A DNA stretch of 64,000 bases from Nemophila menziesii (lineage: Eukaryota > Streptophyta > Magnoliopsida > Boraginales > Hydrophyllaceae). Below the pieces are notes generated by a model. The model was given only the letters and a program-made list of their open reading frames with translations, made no database searches and was not told the DNA's origin. The first letter of the stretch is position 1. Every line of letters starts with the position of its first letter. Location of the stretch: positions 32,689,505 through 32,753,504 of the forward strand of contig JARWIR010000003.1 in the NCBI GenBank assembly GCA_029959085.1, given 5' to 3'. A program made the position numbers and the translations under genes. Below, in pieces: positions 21,046-35,967 of this stretch.

Positions 21046-24000
21046 GTCATTTGTTACAACCACATAGATACAATTTGGCCTCTGAAGTAGAAAACTTTTG
21101 TCTATGACTAATGGTATAATGATGGGTAATCATATATTAACATACTATATAAATATTGAAATGTTAACTTCCTAATGATAAAATACAAGTAACACTCTTA
21201 ACTTGTCAACCATCTCCATAAAGAACCTCCTAGCGTGGGAAAAGATAGCATCAGGGATTATTTGGATATATATACATACTAGAGTTTACCCCGTACCTTA
21301 ATGTACTTGAGAAAAATATAATGAACATTTTAATTTAAGAAGTGAAACTCATTAAATTTAAGAGTTTATTATACTTGAGTTTATTAAATTTATGTGTTTA
21401 TTAAAATATGTGTGTTTGGAATGCATTTTGATTGACAGGTTATGTAGATATTTGAAACAAAATGTAAAACTTGTTTTTAGCTAAAAGAAACTATAATTTA
21501 CATGTCTCTTGATTATCCACAATATAAACATGGTAGCTAAATTTGAGAATTAATCCAACTTGAAAAATGAATTGCAAATCTAAGTGTATTTGGAATTAAA
21601 TCAAGATGATAATAGATAGAAGCAAAAGGTAGAGAGGAATGAGAAATATGACCTTTGTTATCCCTACCTTAAGGATAGAAACACAAAATATTGGTATGTG
21701 TGTGATTGTTTAGAGATGAACATTGATAATCTGAACACCTTTTGCTTGACATCAAATTAATGAACTTGTTCTAATTTTATTATTAAACATATGAATACAA
21801 ATTTTAATTCATAATTTATATAAAAGAAACATTGATGCAATCACACCTAGTCACCGACCTTCAGATGAGAAATTTTAGAACATAAAATAGTAAGGAAAGA
21901 AACTTAAAATCACATAAAGAGAGTAGATAAAAAAATAGAATATATCAGAATTACCAACTAATAAACAATCAACCTAGAATATAATAGGTTAATAATCAAT
22001 ACATATATAACTCTTTTGCCATTTATCTTTTTCCTTTCCTTTCATCTCCCATGAAGGAATTTTAAACTTAATATTCTCGTGGGGGACAAAAGAAAGGTTA
22101 GAGAAATTCTAATAAAAATATGTCCTCTAACCTTTTCAAACGCAATCATATTTTTTTAAAACTAATAGAACATAAGTACTAAATTAGTAGTAATAAAAAT
22201 CATCGAGTCAGTAATATAGCGCATCAACCTTGTTGTTGTGATCTGGGAACTAATCTTTAAGGGAATATTTTTAAATTTGGCTCTGGGTATGGACTCAGTA
22301 TCGGTCTCGATCTCTAAAATGGGAGAAGATAGATCAACAGGGCTTGCATCGATTGATGGGTAATGAATTGGACCTGAGACAAAGACAATAGAAATATCAT
22401 TCAGTTATGTATCCTTGAAACTGAAGATCTTACTAATAAATCAACTCTTAGAAACCAGTAACATCAACTACACATAAATTAGCACTCATACAAAGAGTTA
22501 CACCACATTACTTCGCCAATTCATTTTCAGTTGGACTCAGTTTTCTAGCGTTATGATTCAAACAACTTTCTTTATCATATTATATGGAAATTAAATTATT
22601 CGTTCAAAACTGGCAACAAAAAATTCAAATTTCCAAAGGACTTATCAAGTTTTCTTTGTTTAGAATTTTGGAAAGTGGCTAGAATACTTTCATTACAACT
22701 ATCATATACAACATTATAACAAACCAACAAACATATTTTTTAGATGAGAAGAAAAAATACCTTAGTAATGGCCACTGATCTATAGGCAGTGGAGTTATTC
22801 TTCTTTAATATTTCTTGTTTACTTTGATTTGGCTTTGTGTAAAAATATATCATTGTAATTCTTGTAAATTCTTGTCTACTCCAAATCTATGCATAATAAT
22901 ATATATGATTTTGCAAATTCTTGTAAGAAGAAACTCAAAGCGTAATAAACATCATTGTGATATACGAAGCATTACTCACTTTGCTCACACAATATTTAAT
23001 CCAAGCAATAACTTGTTCATTCCTGAAAAAGCCATGGAAGATAAATTTAAAGTCAGACCAAAGATGCAATTAAAGTAGTAAAAAAGATAAAGTGAACGAA
23101 AAGTTTTGGCTGGCTAGATTAAAAATCGTTGGTCTAAGAACTACTACCAACAACTTCTGGCCTTTGTGGGGCATTTTCATCTTTTTATTTTTATTTTCAT
23201 TGGAAATTTAAATGAATCATGTAAAATTAGATACGTATTTAAGACAAAACAATGAAATCAGGATATATAATATACTTAGAAATTTCCACAGTGGTCATCG
23301 ATACATTATTCCCTTTGCCTTTTTTACTATCATCCACTTATATATCTGAACCTTCAATTAAAGTTCCCTCACCATGTTGCACAAACATCACCTTTAAGAA
23401 AATTCCTATGTGCTAATGGGATAGAATTATTTCATTTAAGATAGTAGTATTATTGTTCAAATGAAAAACTAAAATGTCTCTTCTTTCTTTACACAAGGGA
23501 AAGGAGAATAATAATGCCAAGTATTTCGCAATAGTTGCGGAAAACATTTTAAACGTTACACAATTATTAACGGAGAATTTTATAAAAGTTTCTCGTTTCT
23601 TTCTTTGCAAATTATTAACGGTTATACAATTACATTTTAAACGTTTCTTGCGATTTCTGATAAAATTCCATTTTAAACCTGTGCTTCTACTACAAATTTT
23701 CCCGCCAACTATATTTACTTCTTTTACTTCTCCTTCTCCTCCAGTTTAATTGGGTAATCATTAATCAAATAACAACACTTACATAATGTAAAAGAAAACA
23801 TTACACCTACCAGGAAGTGAGTGTTGATGTTGACAAATGGGTCAAAAGTTGAACTAGTGAGCCTTTGAAGTGGTGGTTTGCATTCTTGAGCATCCTCAAC
23901 ATAATTAGTATGAAAGATTAATCTCATTATTTTGTCTCTCAGCCGTTTAATTGAACAATATATGAGTGCATATACTCTTTAGGTAATGAATAACATTGGG

Positions 24001-24810
24001 GAGAGTAGTAGTGCTGATCATATACAAAAAAATTAGAGTTTTCCGACTGAAAATTAAAAGATTGGACCAATGGTGCAATTAACTCAAGAAAAATACCTAG
24101 AAAAATAATGGGTTGTTAGTCAGAAGTTTTATAAAACACACATCAACATAATACCAAACATGTGTTAAGATCCAATTAAAAGTCAAAACTAACCAATATA
24201 GCATATAAGATCCAATTATATTGGTTTAAGAGAATATATGTCTTGCGTTAGTGTTGGTGGTGAAAAGTGATCTTTGTGCGACCTTGATAACAAGTAATTC
24301 TAAAAGATTACTCTTCACTCGCCACTCATCGTAGTTGATTCGCGTAGTCGCTGCATAGTTTATCGTGACAAAGGTTGAGCAAGTTGAGGGAGCGTTTTTA
24401 TTAAAAAAAATCGAGGTAGGGTGGGGTACTCGTCTTCAAATTTATATTCTGCTAGAGTTGGGATTTTAAATTTTGAATCGGATTTCGGTGGTTGTGTGAA
24501 TTTGGACTGGGTTGTTGGGCTTTAAACGAGCTGGTGATACGTAACAAGTATCAACAGCGTAGTAAGGGATTGATGGTGATGAGATGGGGAAGAAGTATGA
24601 GGTGAGGAGGTGAGGCACCGGTGAGAGGTTTTGAAGTTAGGAGGGGTTAGGTGAGGACGGTTATGAATTTTGTGAAGTGCGTGAACTGTGTGTGTATGTG
24701 AAGTCAAGTGATTTTTTTGTTCAAATATGTCAGGTGAGTGGAGTGTAAAGTGAGAGATTAGTGGAGTGTTTATTTTTAACCTTTATTTTTAACCACCTAT
24801 AGATAGTAAG
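21046..24810. other. AT-rich stretch without a recognisable gene
   Basis: Only short frames with no family resemblance (for example 22815-23078 on +). I see no transposon boundary I can defend. The stretch 24240-24720 is less AT-rich and reads like decayed genic text on the minus strand, but it has no continuous frame. Confidence 0.45.
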
Positions 24811-24815
24811 GGTAC

Positions 24816-26283
24816 TAGTAGGGGTAAGAGTGTGATAAAATAATAGATAAAATAAATAATACTAGGACACTTTAACCTCCACGTTACTCACTGCACGTAT
24901 CACAAGTCATAGGCAGGTTTTAATAATAAGTTAAGATTCATTCTCATGGACTTAATGTGTTATACGAATGGATTAACAAGAAAGCATAGTGATAAATAGA
25001 TCAATGAATTTAAAGACAAGAAAAGTAAATAATGATGATTGAGGAGAATAATGATTAATTAAACTAAAGACAATAAAATAAAGATGTAAGAATAAGATGG
25101 GAGATATAGGTTAGGTTTGCTAGTATACACTTATCCTTCTATTTCTTATACTAGTTAATAAGGGTGATTAAATCTCTTAAATAAGTAGCCAGGATTCTAT
25201 ATTCCTCCTAACCCCCTTCCGGGTGGACTTAGGTGGCGACCTAACAATTACTAGGGGTCTTGGGTAAAGGGACCCTGCGCAATGATCGGTAGTTAAACCA
25301 CAAACCCTAATGACTATCTAGTTAGACAATCACTACCGCACACTAGACGTTTATGTGGTGTTTTTAATAATTAGACATCCCTTCCGGGTGACCATCTAAC
25401 TACTATTAAGACAATCCTAACGTGATCAAGATTAAGACTGGAAATAAAATAAAGCACATATAAAAATATATATAGTTAAGAAGCTAAAATCAATTTAAAA
25501 AGGTTTCCCCAAACAAAATTAGATAGAAGAAAATAGAATTTAAATATTATACACAAAACCAAAGATATAGGAAAATTAGTTCATGCTAACAAGAAGTAAA
25601 CTAAAACAAAGATACATACTGTCAACTTGCTTCTCTTAAATGACTTCTATGAAACTAAGGTTTAGAACTGAGAAAGGACATGTTTACAATGATAAAAGGG
25701 TGTATTTATAGGTGTTAGGAAGACCTTAGGTAGGAATTGATGAGTAAAAGGTAAGTAATTTGAGTCCAAGTACAACTCAAATTCGTTTCCTAAAATATCG
25801 GAGAGGATGAACACTACTCACTGTTTTGATCATATCTCCTTCGTTAGTGGTCCGTTTTCGCCTACTTTATATCGAAACGACCGCAACTAAAAGATTGCGT
25901 TTACTATTTTGAATGCTCATCCAAATTTTATCCTATTTGAAGTTATCTTCACTTTAGTGGACGTAGCTGCAGAATTTCATATTTACTTGGCAGCTTCTCC
26001 TTTCCTATTTTATCTCTACTTCCTTTTATCTCTTGATTACTTCCATATCTTCTTTCCTTATCTCTTTACAATTGATTTGGAATCTAATTATATTCCATAT
26101 ATCTTCAAGATTCACATTAACACAAAAATTAAACCAAATATGCTCTAAAATAATAAATCATCAAATCAAGACAAGAAATAAGAAATTATCAAAATACAAA
26201 TAAAAATATATAATTAATTAATCATAAACACATAAAATGATGTATCCAACCTAGATTATTATATCACAAATAGGGAGACATCG
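24816..26283. mobile_element. Solo LTR of the Athila-like group, 1468 bp, 5-bp target duplication
   Basis: Same organisation as the LTR at 6971-8496: TGTGATAAAA near the left end and a tail ending GGGAGACATCG. It is bounded by the exact 5-bp repeat GGTAC (24811-24815 and 26284-26288). The terminal TG and CA have decayed to TA and CG. No internal region or second LTR is present, so it is the product of recombination between two LTRs. A 79-codon frame inside is not a gene. Confidence 0.8.
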
Positions 26284-26397
26284 GGTACTCTAGGTATTTT
26301 TTGAGGTTCTTAATCGCTGATATATCTGGAACGTCGGTTGTGACATATTTTTAGCCGAATCTAAATCCTGGCCCCTTTTTATACCCCCTTAACCGCT

Positions 26398-27690
<1,293 letters not shown>

Positions 27691-27699
27691 ATGACTTCT

Positions 27700-28960
<1,261 letters not shown>

Positions 28961-29028
28961 AGACTTATAATGTAATTATATAAAAAATTACTTTATATTA
29001 TTTAAAAAATGGCATAAGTACGTACATA

Positions 29029-29044
29029 CCCCCCCCCCCCCCCC
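29029..29044. repeat. Poly-C run flanked by GTACGTAC words
   Basis: Sixteen C in a row, with TACGTACATA on the left and GGTACGTACATA on the right. Confidence 0.9.
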
Positions 29045-29223
29045 AGAATATTGAGGTACGTACATAACAAAAGTGTAGGTACGTACCTATCGAGATAATT
29101 AAAAAATAAGAAGATTAAAAATTAAAAGGAAAAAATAAAAAAATGTATAAGAGGAAAAAATTCAACCAAAAAATTAGATTAAATTTTTTTTAGATATTTT
29201 TTTTTTTTAAAAATAGCTAAATA

Positions 29224-30581
29224 CTCTTTCCGTTTCAAAAAAAAAATTCACTTTGTTTTTCACATAGATTTTTTTTGTTCCAAACCTTACTTAAATTAGA
29301 AAAAAGGTATTACAAATTTCAACCAATTCCCGAAGGAACAGTTTCGTCCTTAATTATTTCAACTAGCCTACTCGGGTACGTGTCTAAACATGAGTCTTGC
29401 ATGTTGCCACTAAGCTTATGCTTGGCTACCCCGTCAGCTAATTTATTCCTACTACGATTAATCCATCGAAATATAGGGTTACAATTCTCCGAAACTAGAT
29501 AAATACTATTAATAACATTACAAATAATGGGAGAAAGGATAGGAAGCCTATTTTCTAGAGGAAGCATCACTTGGAGACAATCATTCTCGATAATCACACT
29601 TTGAGAAGCATAATCACGAGCCAAAAGACAAGCTTTTAATATTCCCAGCGCTTCTGCTTCCTTAGAACATTCAGCTTTAATCTCCCATACTTTGCAATCA
29701 AGTACCTTCCCTATTGAATCCCTAGCAACACAAGATATAACACACTTATTAATGTCAATTGCTGCATCGCAATTTATTTTAATACAGTTATTTGGTGGAG
29801 GAATCCACTTCATACCATTCTTACTGTTATTCTCGTTATTTATAACCTCGGTACTTTCACTAGTATTCGTATTTGGAAGAATGTTAAATCTCTTCTTGTT
29901 GATCTTGTTTTTATTGTTTATATTATCCTTCAGTATATCTATAACATCATTAGGATAATTTATATTTTGATACTCTTCCCACTCTTTTTTTGTATTTAGT
30001 AATATTCTCATAGAGTCAATTTTTCTGATCTTGAAATTATAAGCGCACCTTTCTTTCCATATATGCCAAAGAATCGTACAAACTTGTTCCATCATAAATT
30101 TGATACTAATTTTTGCCTCCTTCCCTTTATTAGTTAAGCTTGTCATCCATAAATCTATTTTGAAAGTAGATTAGTTGCATATTAACAGATTTAAGGGGGA
30201 AGCAAACCATATAGCCCTAATTCAATCACAGTTTAGTAACATATGTTCTATATTTTTCGTTTCTTTATGACATATATCACATATAGGATTTGATATAACT
30301 TTACGTTTATACACATTCTCATTGGTAGGAAGAAGGTTTTTCACTACTTTCCACATAAAAAATTTCACATAGATTAAGAAACCTAATAATTACCTATATC
30401 ATTACAAAATTATTTCTAATAGAATATTTTGATATTTTAAATATGCATTAAAATATAAATTTTATTTTTTAATAAAAATAATAATAAAATACATTAAAAA
30501 AATATTTTAGTATTTTAAATAGACAAAAAATTTAAAACACTATTAAAAATAATGTTGATATTCATTTTAACACCAAGGGAG
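29224..30581. mobile_element. Stowaway-like MITE split by a LINE
   Basis: The left end CTCTTTCCGTTTC and the right end CAAGGGAG look like the mutated inverted ends of a Stowaway element (consensus CTCCCTCCGT), each next to a TA. With the LINE at 29271-30362 and one copy of its target repeat removed, the two halves form one short AT-rich element. Confidence 0.5.
29271..30362 (-). pseudogene. 5'-truncated LINE: zinc-binding region plus RNase H domain
   Basis: A LINE tail inserted on the minus strand and flanked by the 13-bp repeat TTTCACATAGATT (29258-29270 and 30363-30375), with a short A-run at its 3' end. The translation starts in the zf-RVT region (NPICDICHKETKNIEHML), where two codons have become stops. 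A clean 275-codon frame at 29319-30146 then carries a linker and an RNase H (RVT_3) domain: INCDAAID, VARDSIGKVL, KAECSKEAEALGIL, IENDCLQV and the final RSRNKLADGVAKH. The catalytic Asp, Glu and Asp positions appear kept. Because reverse transcriptase is missing this is a dead copy, although the RNase H frame is intact. Confidence 0.82.
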
Positions 30582-30589
30582 TAATATTT

Positions 30590-31630
30590 TAGCCCTCAAT
30601 TTGTAGTTCCTCTATATGCATATCTTGAAATAACTATCGACCTACTTTTACTACAAGTATGCTTGCTTTACGACATAACAGTTAAAACACTGTTCGGACT
30701 TAGTAAAATCTACTGGTCAATTGTGGGTAGTGGAATTGGATATTTTGGCATAGTGTTTGGGGATGCGTTTTGGAGGCTTAATTAAAGGATTTGATGGGCA
30801 AAAACAAAATTGTAAAATTGGTGACTGTGATGTACTGCGCCGACATGGCTGATTTTCCATGCAATTTGAGAAAGTGGTACTAGAGTAACCATTTTTCTTG
30901 CAAATGTCCATTTCTCAGTGTGATATTTACTGTTTCCATTTGTCGCCGGTAACGAAATACAAAACTGATTTTTCTATTTAAAGGGCTGTTAAAGCATTAA
31001 CTTCACGTAATTAACAAAGTCAGTTACTAATTCTCTAGCTAGCTATTTGTATCAAATAATTACATAGCTTTCTTGGGTGGAAAGAGAAATTTCATGAACA
31101 AAGTAAGTATATCAATCAATGCTTTAGAAGAATACGTGAGGTTAACAATTATTACAATTTCTCACTTACATCAAATAAATCATGACTTTCTTACAATTTC
31201 CCAGTAGAAATTTAAATTAAATTAAAATATTAATTTATTTATTTACTCAGTTTAATTAATAATGTACCGATCATGTTATAATGGTATATAACATTACTCT
31301 ATTTTAAAATTAAATTATTGTTAAAATACTTGATATTGTAATAGTATATATTTTTTCAATTTTTTTACACATATTAAAAAATATTTTAAATATATTTTAT
31401 AAATTGTTTGGATAGTTATTGGAACATAAATTTTAACATTTTTAAAAAGATAATAATAAAAAAAATTGATTTTTCTTATATTGTAAGGGGACAATTATTT
31501 AGGACTATATTTTTAATAAATAAAAAAATTGTTTTAAAAAAGAGAAATAACTTGATATATTGACTTTGATATAACAAATTCTCAATTAAATATTGATTAT
31601 TTTTGTAACGGAAACAATTTTCAACATTCT
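30590..31630. other. No gene seen
   Basis: AT-rich. A 64-codon minus-strand frame at 30717-30911 is not supported by anything else. Confidence 0.45.
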
Positions 31631-31639
31631 TTTCTTTAG

Positions 31640-32090
31640 CGAAGGACACAACGAGAAAAAAAATTGATGTTTTTCTTTTTCAACGAGATGCCCGGGAATA
31701 AAAAGATTAGACTTTCTTGTCCAACGAGAGACCCGAAGACAAAAAAACCCCAACGGGGGTTTGGGGAACAATTTTTTTTGAGATTTTTATTTTCCAGCGG
31801 GGTCCGGGAGGACAATTTTTTTTACAGCGGGAGGTGCTAGGGCAAATTTGTAAAAGTTCTTTTTTCTTATCTAACGAGGTATCTGGGGAAAAATAAAATT
31901 TTAATATTTATTTCTTTTACAATGGGGGGTCGGGGAGAGGGAGGGGGGATTAATTTTTTTTTTCCAGCAAGTGAACCAGGGGGAAAATTTAATTATATTT
32001 TAGATTTTTTCGTTTTCCACGGGAGGCAAAAAATTTAAAGATTTTTTTCCTATTCCAGCTAGGGGCATGGGGGGCAAAAAAATTCATTTC
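31640..32090. repeat. Degenerate minisatellite with G-rich core
   Basis: Eight or so units of roughly 45-65 bp alternate a T-rich part (TTTTTTCTTTTTC) with a core like CCAGCGGGGTCCGGGAGGAC or AACGAGAGACCCGAAGAC followed by AAAAAATT. Units differ a lot, so the array is old. Confidence 0.65.
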
Positions 32091-32359
32091 AACCGATTTA
32101 ATGCTAGGGTTTTAGTGAACGTGTATTAGTGGGTTGTGGTAAGTGTAATCAACGGGTTTTTGTTATAAGTGTGGGTAATGTGTAATATAATTAAATCACA
32201 ATTTTTTTGTTATCCAGGTAACATTTATTAGGTTGTTTGGTGTTAGTTTAATCAATGGGTTGTGTAATGGTAATCATACATAGGGTTTTTGTTGAATGTA
32301 TCGATTGATTTTCGGTATTATGATGCTTATTTTGATGTTAGTGTGAGTAATCAAAGTGT

Positions 32360-33178
32360 ATAGGTTATCTTGTAACTAAGGTTCATCCCCATAATACGAG
32401 TCTCAAGTATTAGGTGTTTAGCTCATAATTAAATAAATAAATAACTAAAACTAATAAAAGATGTAGAGAAATTAGCCTAAAATAACAGATGGAATGATTG
32501 AGTTGTTGTTGGGGAAGAATGGTCTTCTCCAAATTCTGTCCATTACTTCCAAGCGTTCTGCCTCTTTCTTCTCTCCAAATACGATATAATATGAAGCTTA
32601 ATTGAAAGGTAATGAGAGGTACTGATTAATGAGGTCTAAGGAGCCTTTTATAATGATTACAAATGGATTAGGTCCACCTTGGGATTAATCAAGTGATTAA
32701 AGGCCCAATCCATTTTAATACATTCGCATTATTGTACACCACTCCAGTAAAAATGCTGTAACTTTTGCATCATAAGTCCAAATCCGCGGAAACCACTTCT
32801 AAATTTTGCTAACTCAAAGGCCCGTCATTTTCATTTGAACAACCAAGTCAGATCTGCACCGTTTAGGCTCAGGAAAGGGCTACAACTGATAACTTTCTAG
32901 GTTCTAGGATTCCTCCGCCTTCACTAAAGTGATGTTTTTCACATTTTTAACACCTTCTCTTGATCTTGGACTTTAATCTTTTCTTCTTTTTTAATCTTAA
33001 TGTCTCCTAGCATTCATATACCTAATAACTTCACACTTAACACACGAATTAACACACAAAAGATCTAAAAGTATATTATAATTCAAATCCAAATGATGAA
33101 AGTGCAATATAGCAAAATATGATTATAAATCTATCAACTAAGTCCAATTTCAACCTAAATTGATATCTCCTAAGGGTA
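32360..33178. repeat. Old degenerate LTR, same general layout as the Athila-like LTRs
   Basis: It contains the landmark order seen in the other LTRs: AATTAAAATA-type text, then TGTAACTTTTGCATCATAAG, then a run of TTAACACAC and a tail with ATATCTCCTAAG. The ends are too decayed to place. Confidence 0.4.
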
Positions 33179-33434
33179 TTTTTATTTCAAAGAAAGGGAG
33201 ACCCCAGAGGATCATCAGAGAGTCTTTGAATCATGCTCGGTCTAGAAGGTAGTCAACGCAGGAAAGCTACTAGCATACATGGCAGCGTGATATAATCTTC
33301 AAGCGCAACACCGTCATGCATACATGAGAAACCTTTCACTTGCCATATGGCACATGAGCATGTACGACTGTCTATATCGAAAACCATGGTCGGTCATATT
33401 GTACCTCAAAATATGAACTAATGGACATTAATAC

Positions 33435-34144
33435 TAGGGCTGTGCACCGGGTTAGAAAACCCGCGTAACCCGACCAACCTGACTATACTAACCCGAAACT
33501 ATACGGGTTAGTTTTTCATTAGGCGGGTTGCGGTTTACATTTTTTAAAAATTATACATTTTTTTTGCGCGTTGCGGATTCAAATGTTGAAACCCGCAAAC
33601 CCGCATATACCCGATTACCATATAGTATAAAAATTAGAGATATTCATATTGCTCATTTTATTTAAATAAACTAATAGAGATCATTTGCTTGTAACTCTAT
33701 ATTTTTTATTAGTTATTCTTTCTCTTTTAAAAATTTACAATCCCTCAATATTTCAGGAAGATTCTATCTAATAAGTCTATTTTTTATATTGAATTATGAT
33801 ATTATCTCTATTTATTGTTTAACTCTCTTATTTTCCTAAAATCTCATTTCATATTTTCAAAATTGATATTATTTGAAGTGTATATGAATATCATAAGTTA
33901 TATTTTTTTGTTACAACTTTCATTTATAATATAAACCTAACTTGTTTAATAAATTCATATACAAATCCGAGCCCTTTATTTAATCAAGTCACCCGCAATG
34001 CACCCGCAACCCGCCTAACCCGAAATTTAATGGTTTACTAAATATATTGGACAGGTGCGGGTCTAATTTTACAAAACCCGCATAACAACGGGTGGTTTAC
34101 GGGTCGAGCATTTTTTGTCCAAAACCGACCCGCGCACACCCCTA
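33435..34144. mobile_element. Non-autonomous hAT element, 710 bp, 8-bp target duplication
   Basis: Flanked by the exact 8-bp repeat ATTAATAC (33427-33434 and 34145-34152). Terminal repeats are TAGGGCTGTGCAC and, inverted, TAGGGGTGTGCGC. Subterminal parts are rich in AACCCG and CGGGTT. No transposase frame. Inserted in the MULE transposase relic. Confidence 0.9.
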
Positions 34145-34462
34145 ATTAATACGAATCATGGACTTGCAAAATCAAACTTGATGTCGTATATGGTAGCTAA
34201 CCTAGTATAAAGAATAGATGTGCAGTTGTTTGACTCGGCAAACCTTTCATACATGTGCTTCATCAAAGGAACACAATGGCATCGATCAACTAAGTAATAC
34301 ATAACTTTTGTGTCACTGTGATTTATTTATTAAATGATTCAACCACATTGTATGTCTTCTTTTTGTATCACATATCGTGGAAGTGTTCATTAACAAACTT
34401 CTCCTTTGATAATTTGTTAACAAAAATTAACTGCATTTTGTGCACCTCTAAAAATTAACAAC

Positions 34463-35967
34463 TGGCATCTTACGAGTTGTGATATAAAATCAACACTCTA
34501 AAGATCAAAACTCGCAAGTGTACGAGTAGTCGCAAGTATTAAGGGTGAGTACATATATTCGTCTCCACAAGGACTAACAAGCTAATACGTAATCTAGTTT
34601 CAATTAACTATTTCATTGACAATTAAAAAAGACTAAAGAGTACGATTTTTATTTGGTTTTTGTTTAAGATTACTACCAATTTACGAATGTAATGACTAAA
34701 TTAACTAAGAAAAATAAACTAAAGTTGTGAATGGATGGGAAAAAACATAGATCGAGACACTCATACTCACCACTAGTTATGACATGGACCTAATTGTAAA
34801 TCTAAGGTCAAACCTGGACGTTGTTGCTAATCAAGATTAGACTGTATACCCTAAGTCTCTTACGAGTAAATAGGGAATGCTAATTAATGCTAGAATCCTC
34901 TCTCATGTGAAGCTATACTATTTCTTAATGCTTAATACCAAATTACACTCACACGATTGCCTTATTAGTTTAGCTATTCCGAGTCTTCAACTCCAAAAGC
35001 CATAAATTACCCATAGTCCAATACCAAAACCCTATTTCAGATGTAACCTAATAATTAATTAACCCTACGGATGTGGCCACCATACAATAATTTAAGCATA
35101 AAGAACAAGGATAATTACAACAACAAAAATTCCTATTTATTTAAATTTAAATCCCTAACTCATACAATTAAAATCCAAATTATAAACTAGGATTCATACT
35201 TTGAGTATCTCAAACTACTAATAAATCAGTTCATGACGGCATAAAATAAAACAAAAGCTAAGCGAGTCATAATTAAAGACATAAGGGTAAAAAATGAGAT
35301 TTAAATTAATTATGATGACAAAGGTGTAAAATAAGGTGTTGTGGATGAACTCTTTACTTCTTGTCCTTACTCTCAACGTTCCAAGTTGTAAATATGATAA
35401 GTGGTCTATTTTGAGGCTAAAAACTATTGTATATAGTCTCTAACCACGTTTAGCTAAATTGGGGCACCTTAAGTGAATCAAAGGTGTCACAACAGACTTT
35501 TCTAAATCTAGATAATTTTGGGTCTTGTTAGTAAAACGTCCACAACTTTTTCAGTTCAACTCAAAATAGTGAACTGTTTCTTCTCACTCAATCTACACTC
35601 GTAGTTATATATTGAGCTCGAATTTCATAATATGAATATTCACTATTTATGAGTTATGACCTTTGAAATTTGATATAAACATTTTGGTAGCAATTCATAT
35701 CCGGTTTTAAATGGACTTCTTGGCTCCTTTTGCGGCTCTTTAACTTCCTGGCTTCATCCGGGGTCTAAAATCATCCATGTACCTAGGATCTTCACACTTC
35801 ACACATAAATTATCTCAAATTACTCAAAAACACATATATCATCCAAGTTTAGTTATAATTCAAATAATGTCAAATAAAGGGATAAATCCCACAATTAAAC
35901 TAAAAAAAATCTAACCTAAGTGATGTCTAATTAAGTCTATAAATTCATCACAAAAGGAGAAACATCA
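34463..35967. mobile_element. Solo LTR of the Athila-like group, 1505 bp, 5-bp target duplication
   Basis: Begins TGGCATCTTACGAG and ends GGAGAAACATCA (TG...CA), flanked by the exact repeat ACAAC (34458-34462 and 35968-35972). Its layout follows the LTR at 6971-8496. It interrupts the MULE transposase relic. Confidence 0.85.

Noticed and set aside
25909..26148. 79-codon hydrophobic frame
   Set aside because: It lies entirely within a solo LTR.
30717..30911. 64-codon minus-strand frame with several Cys
   Set aside because: No start context, homology or neighbours support it.
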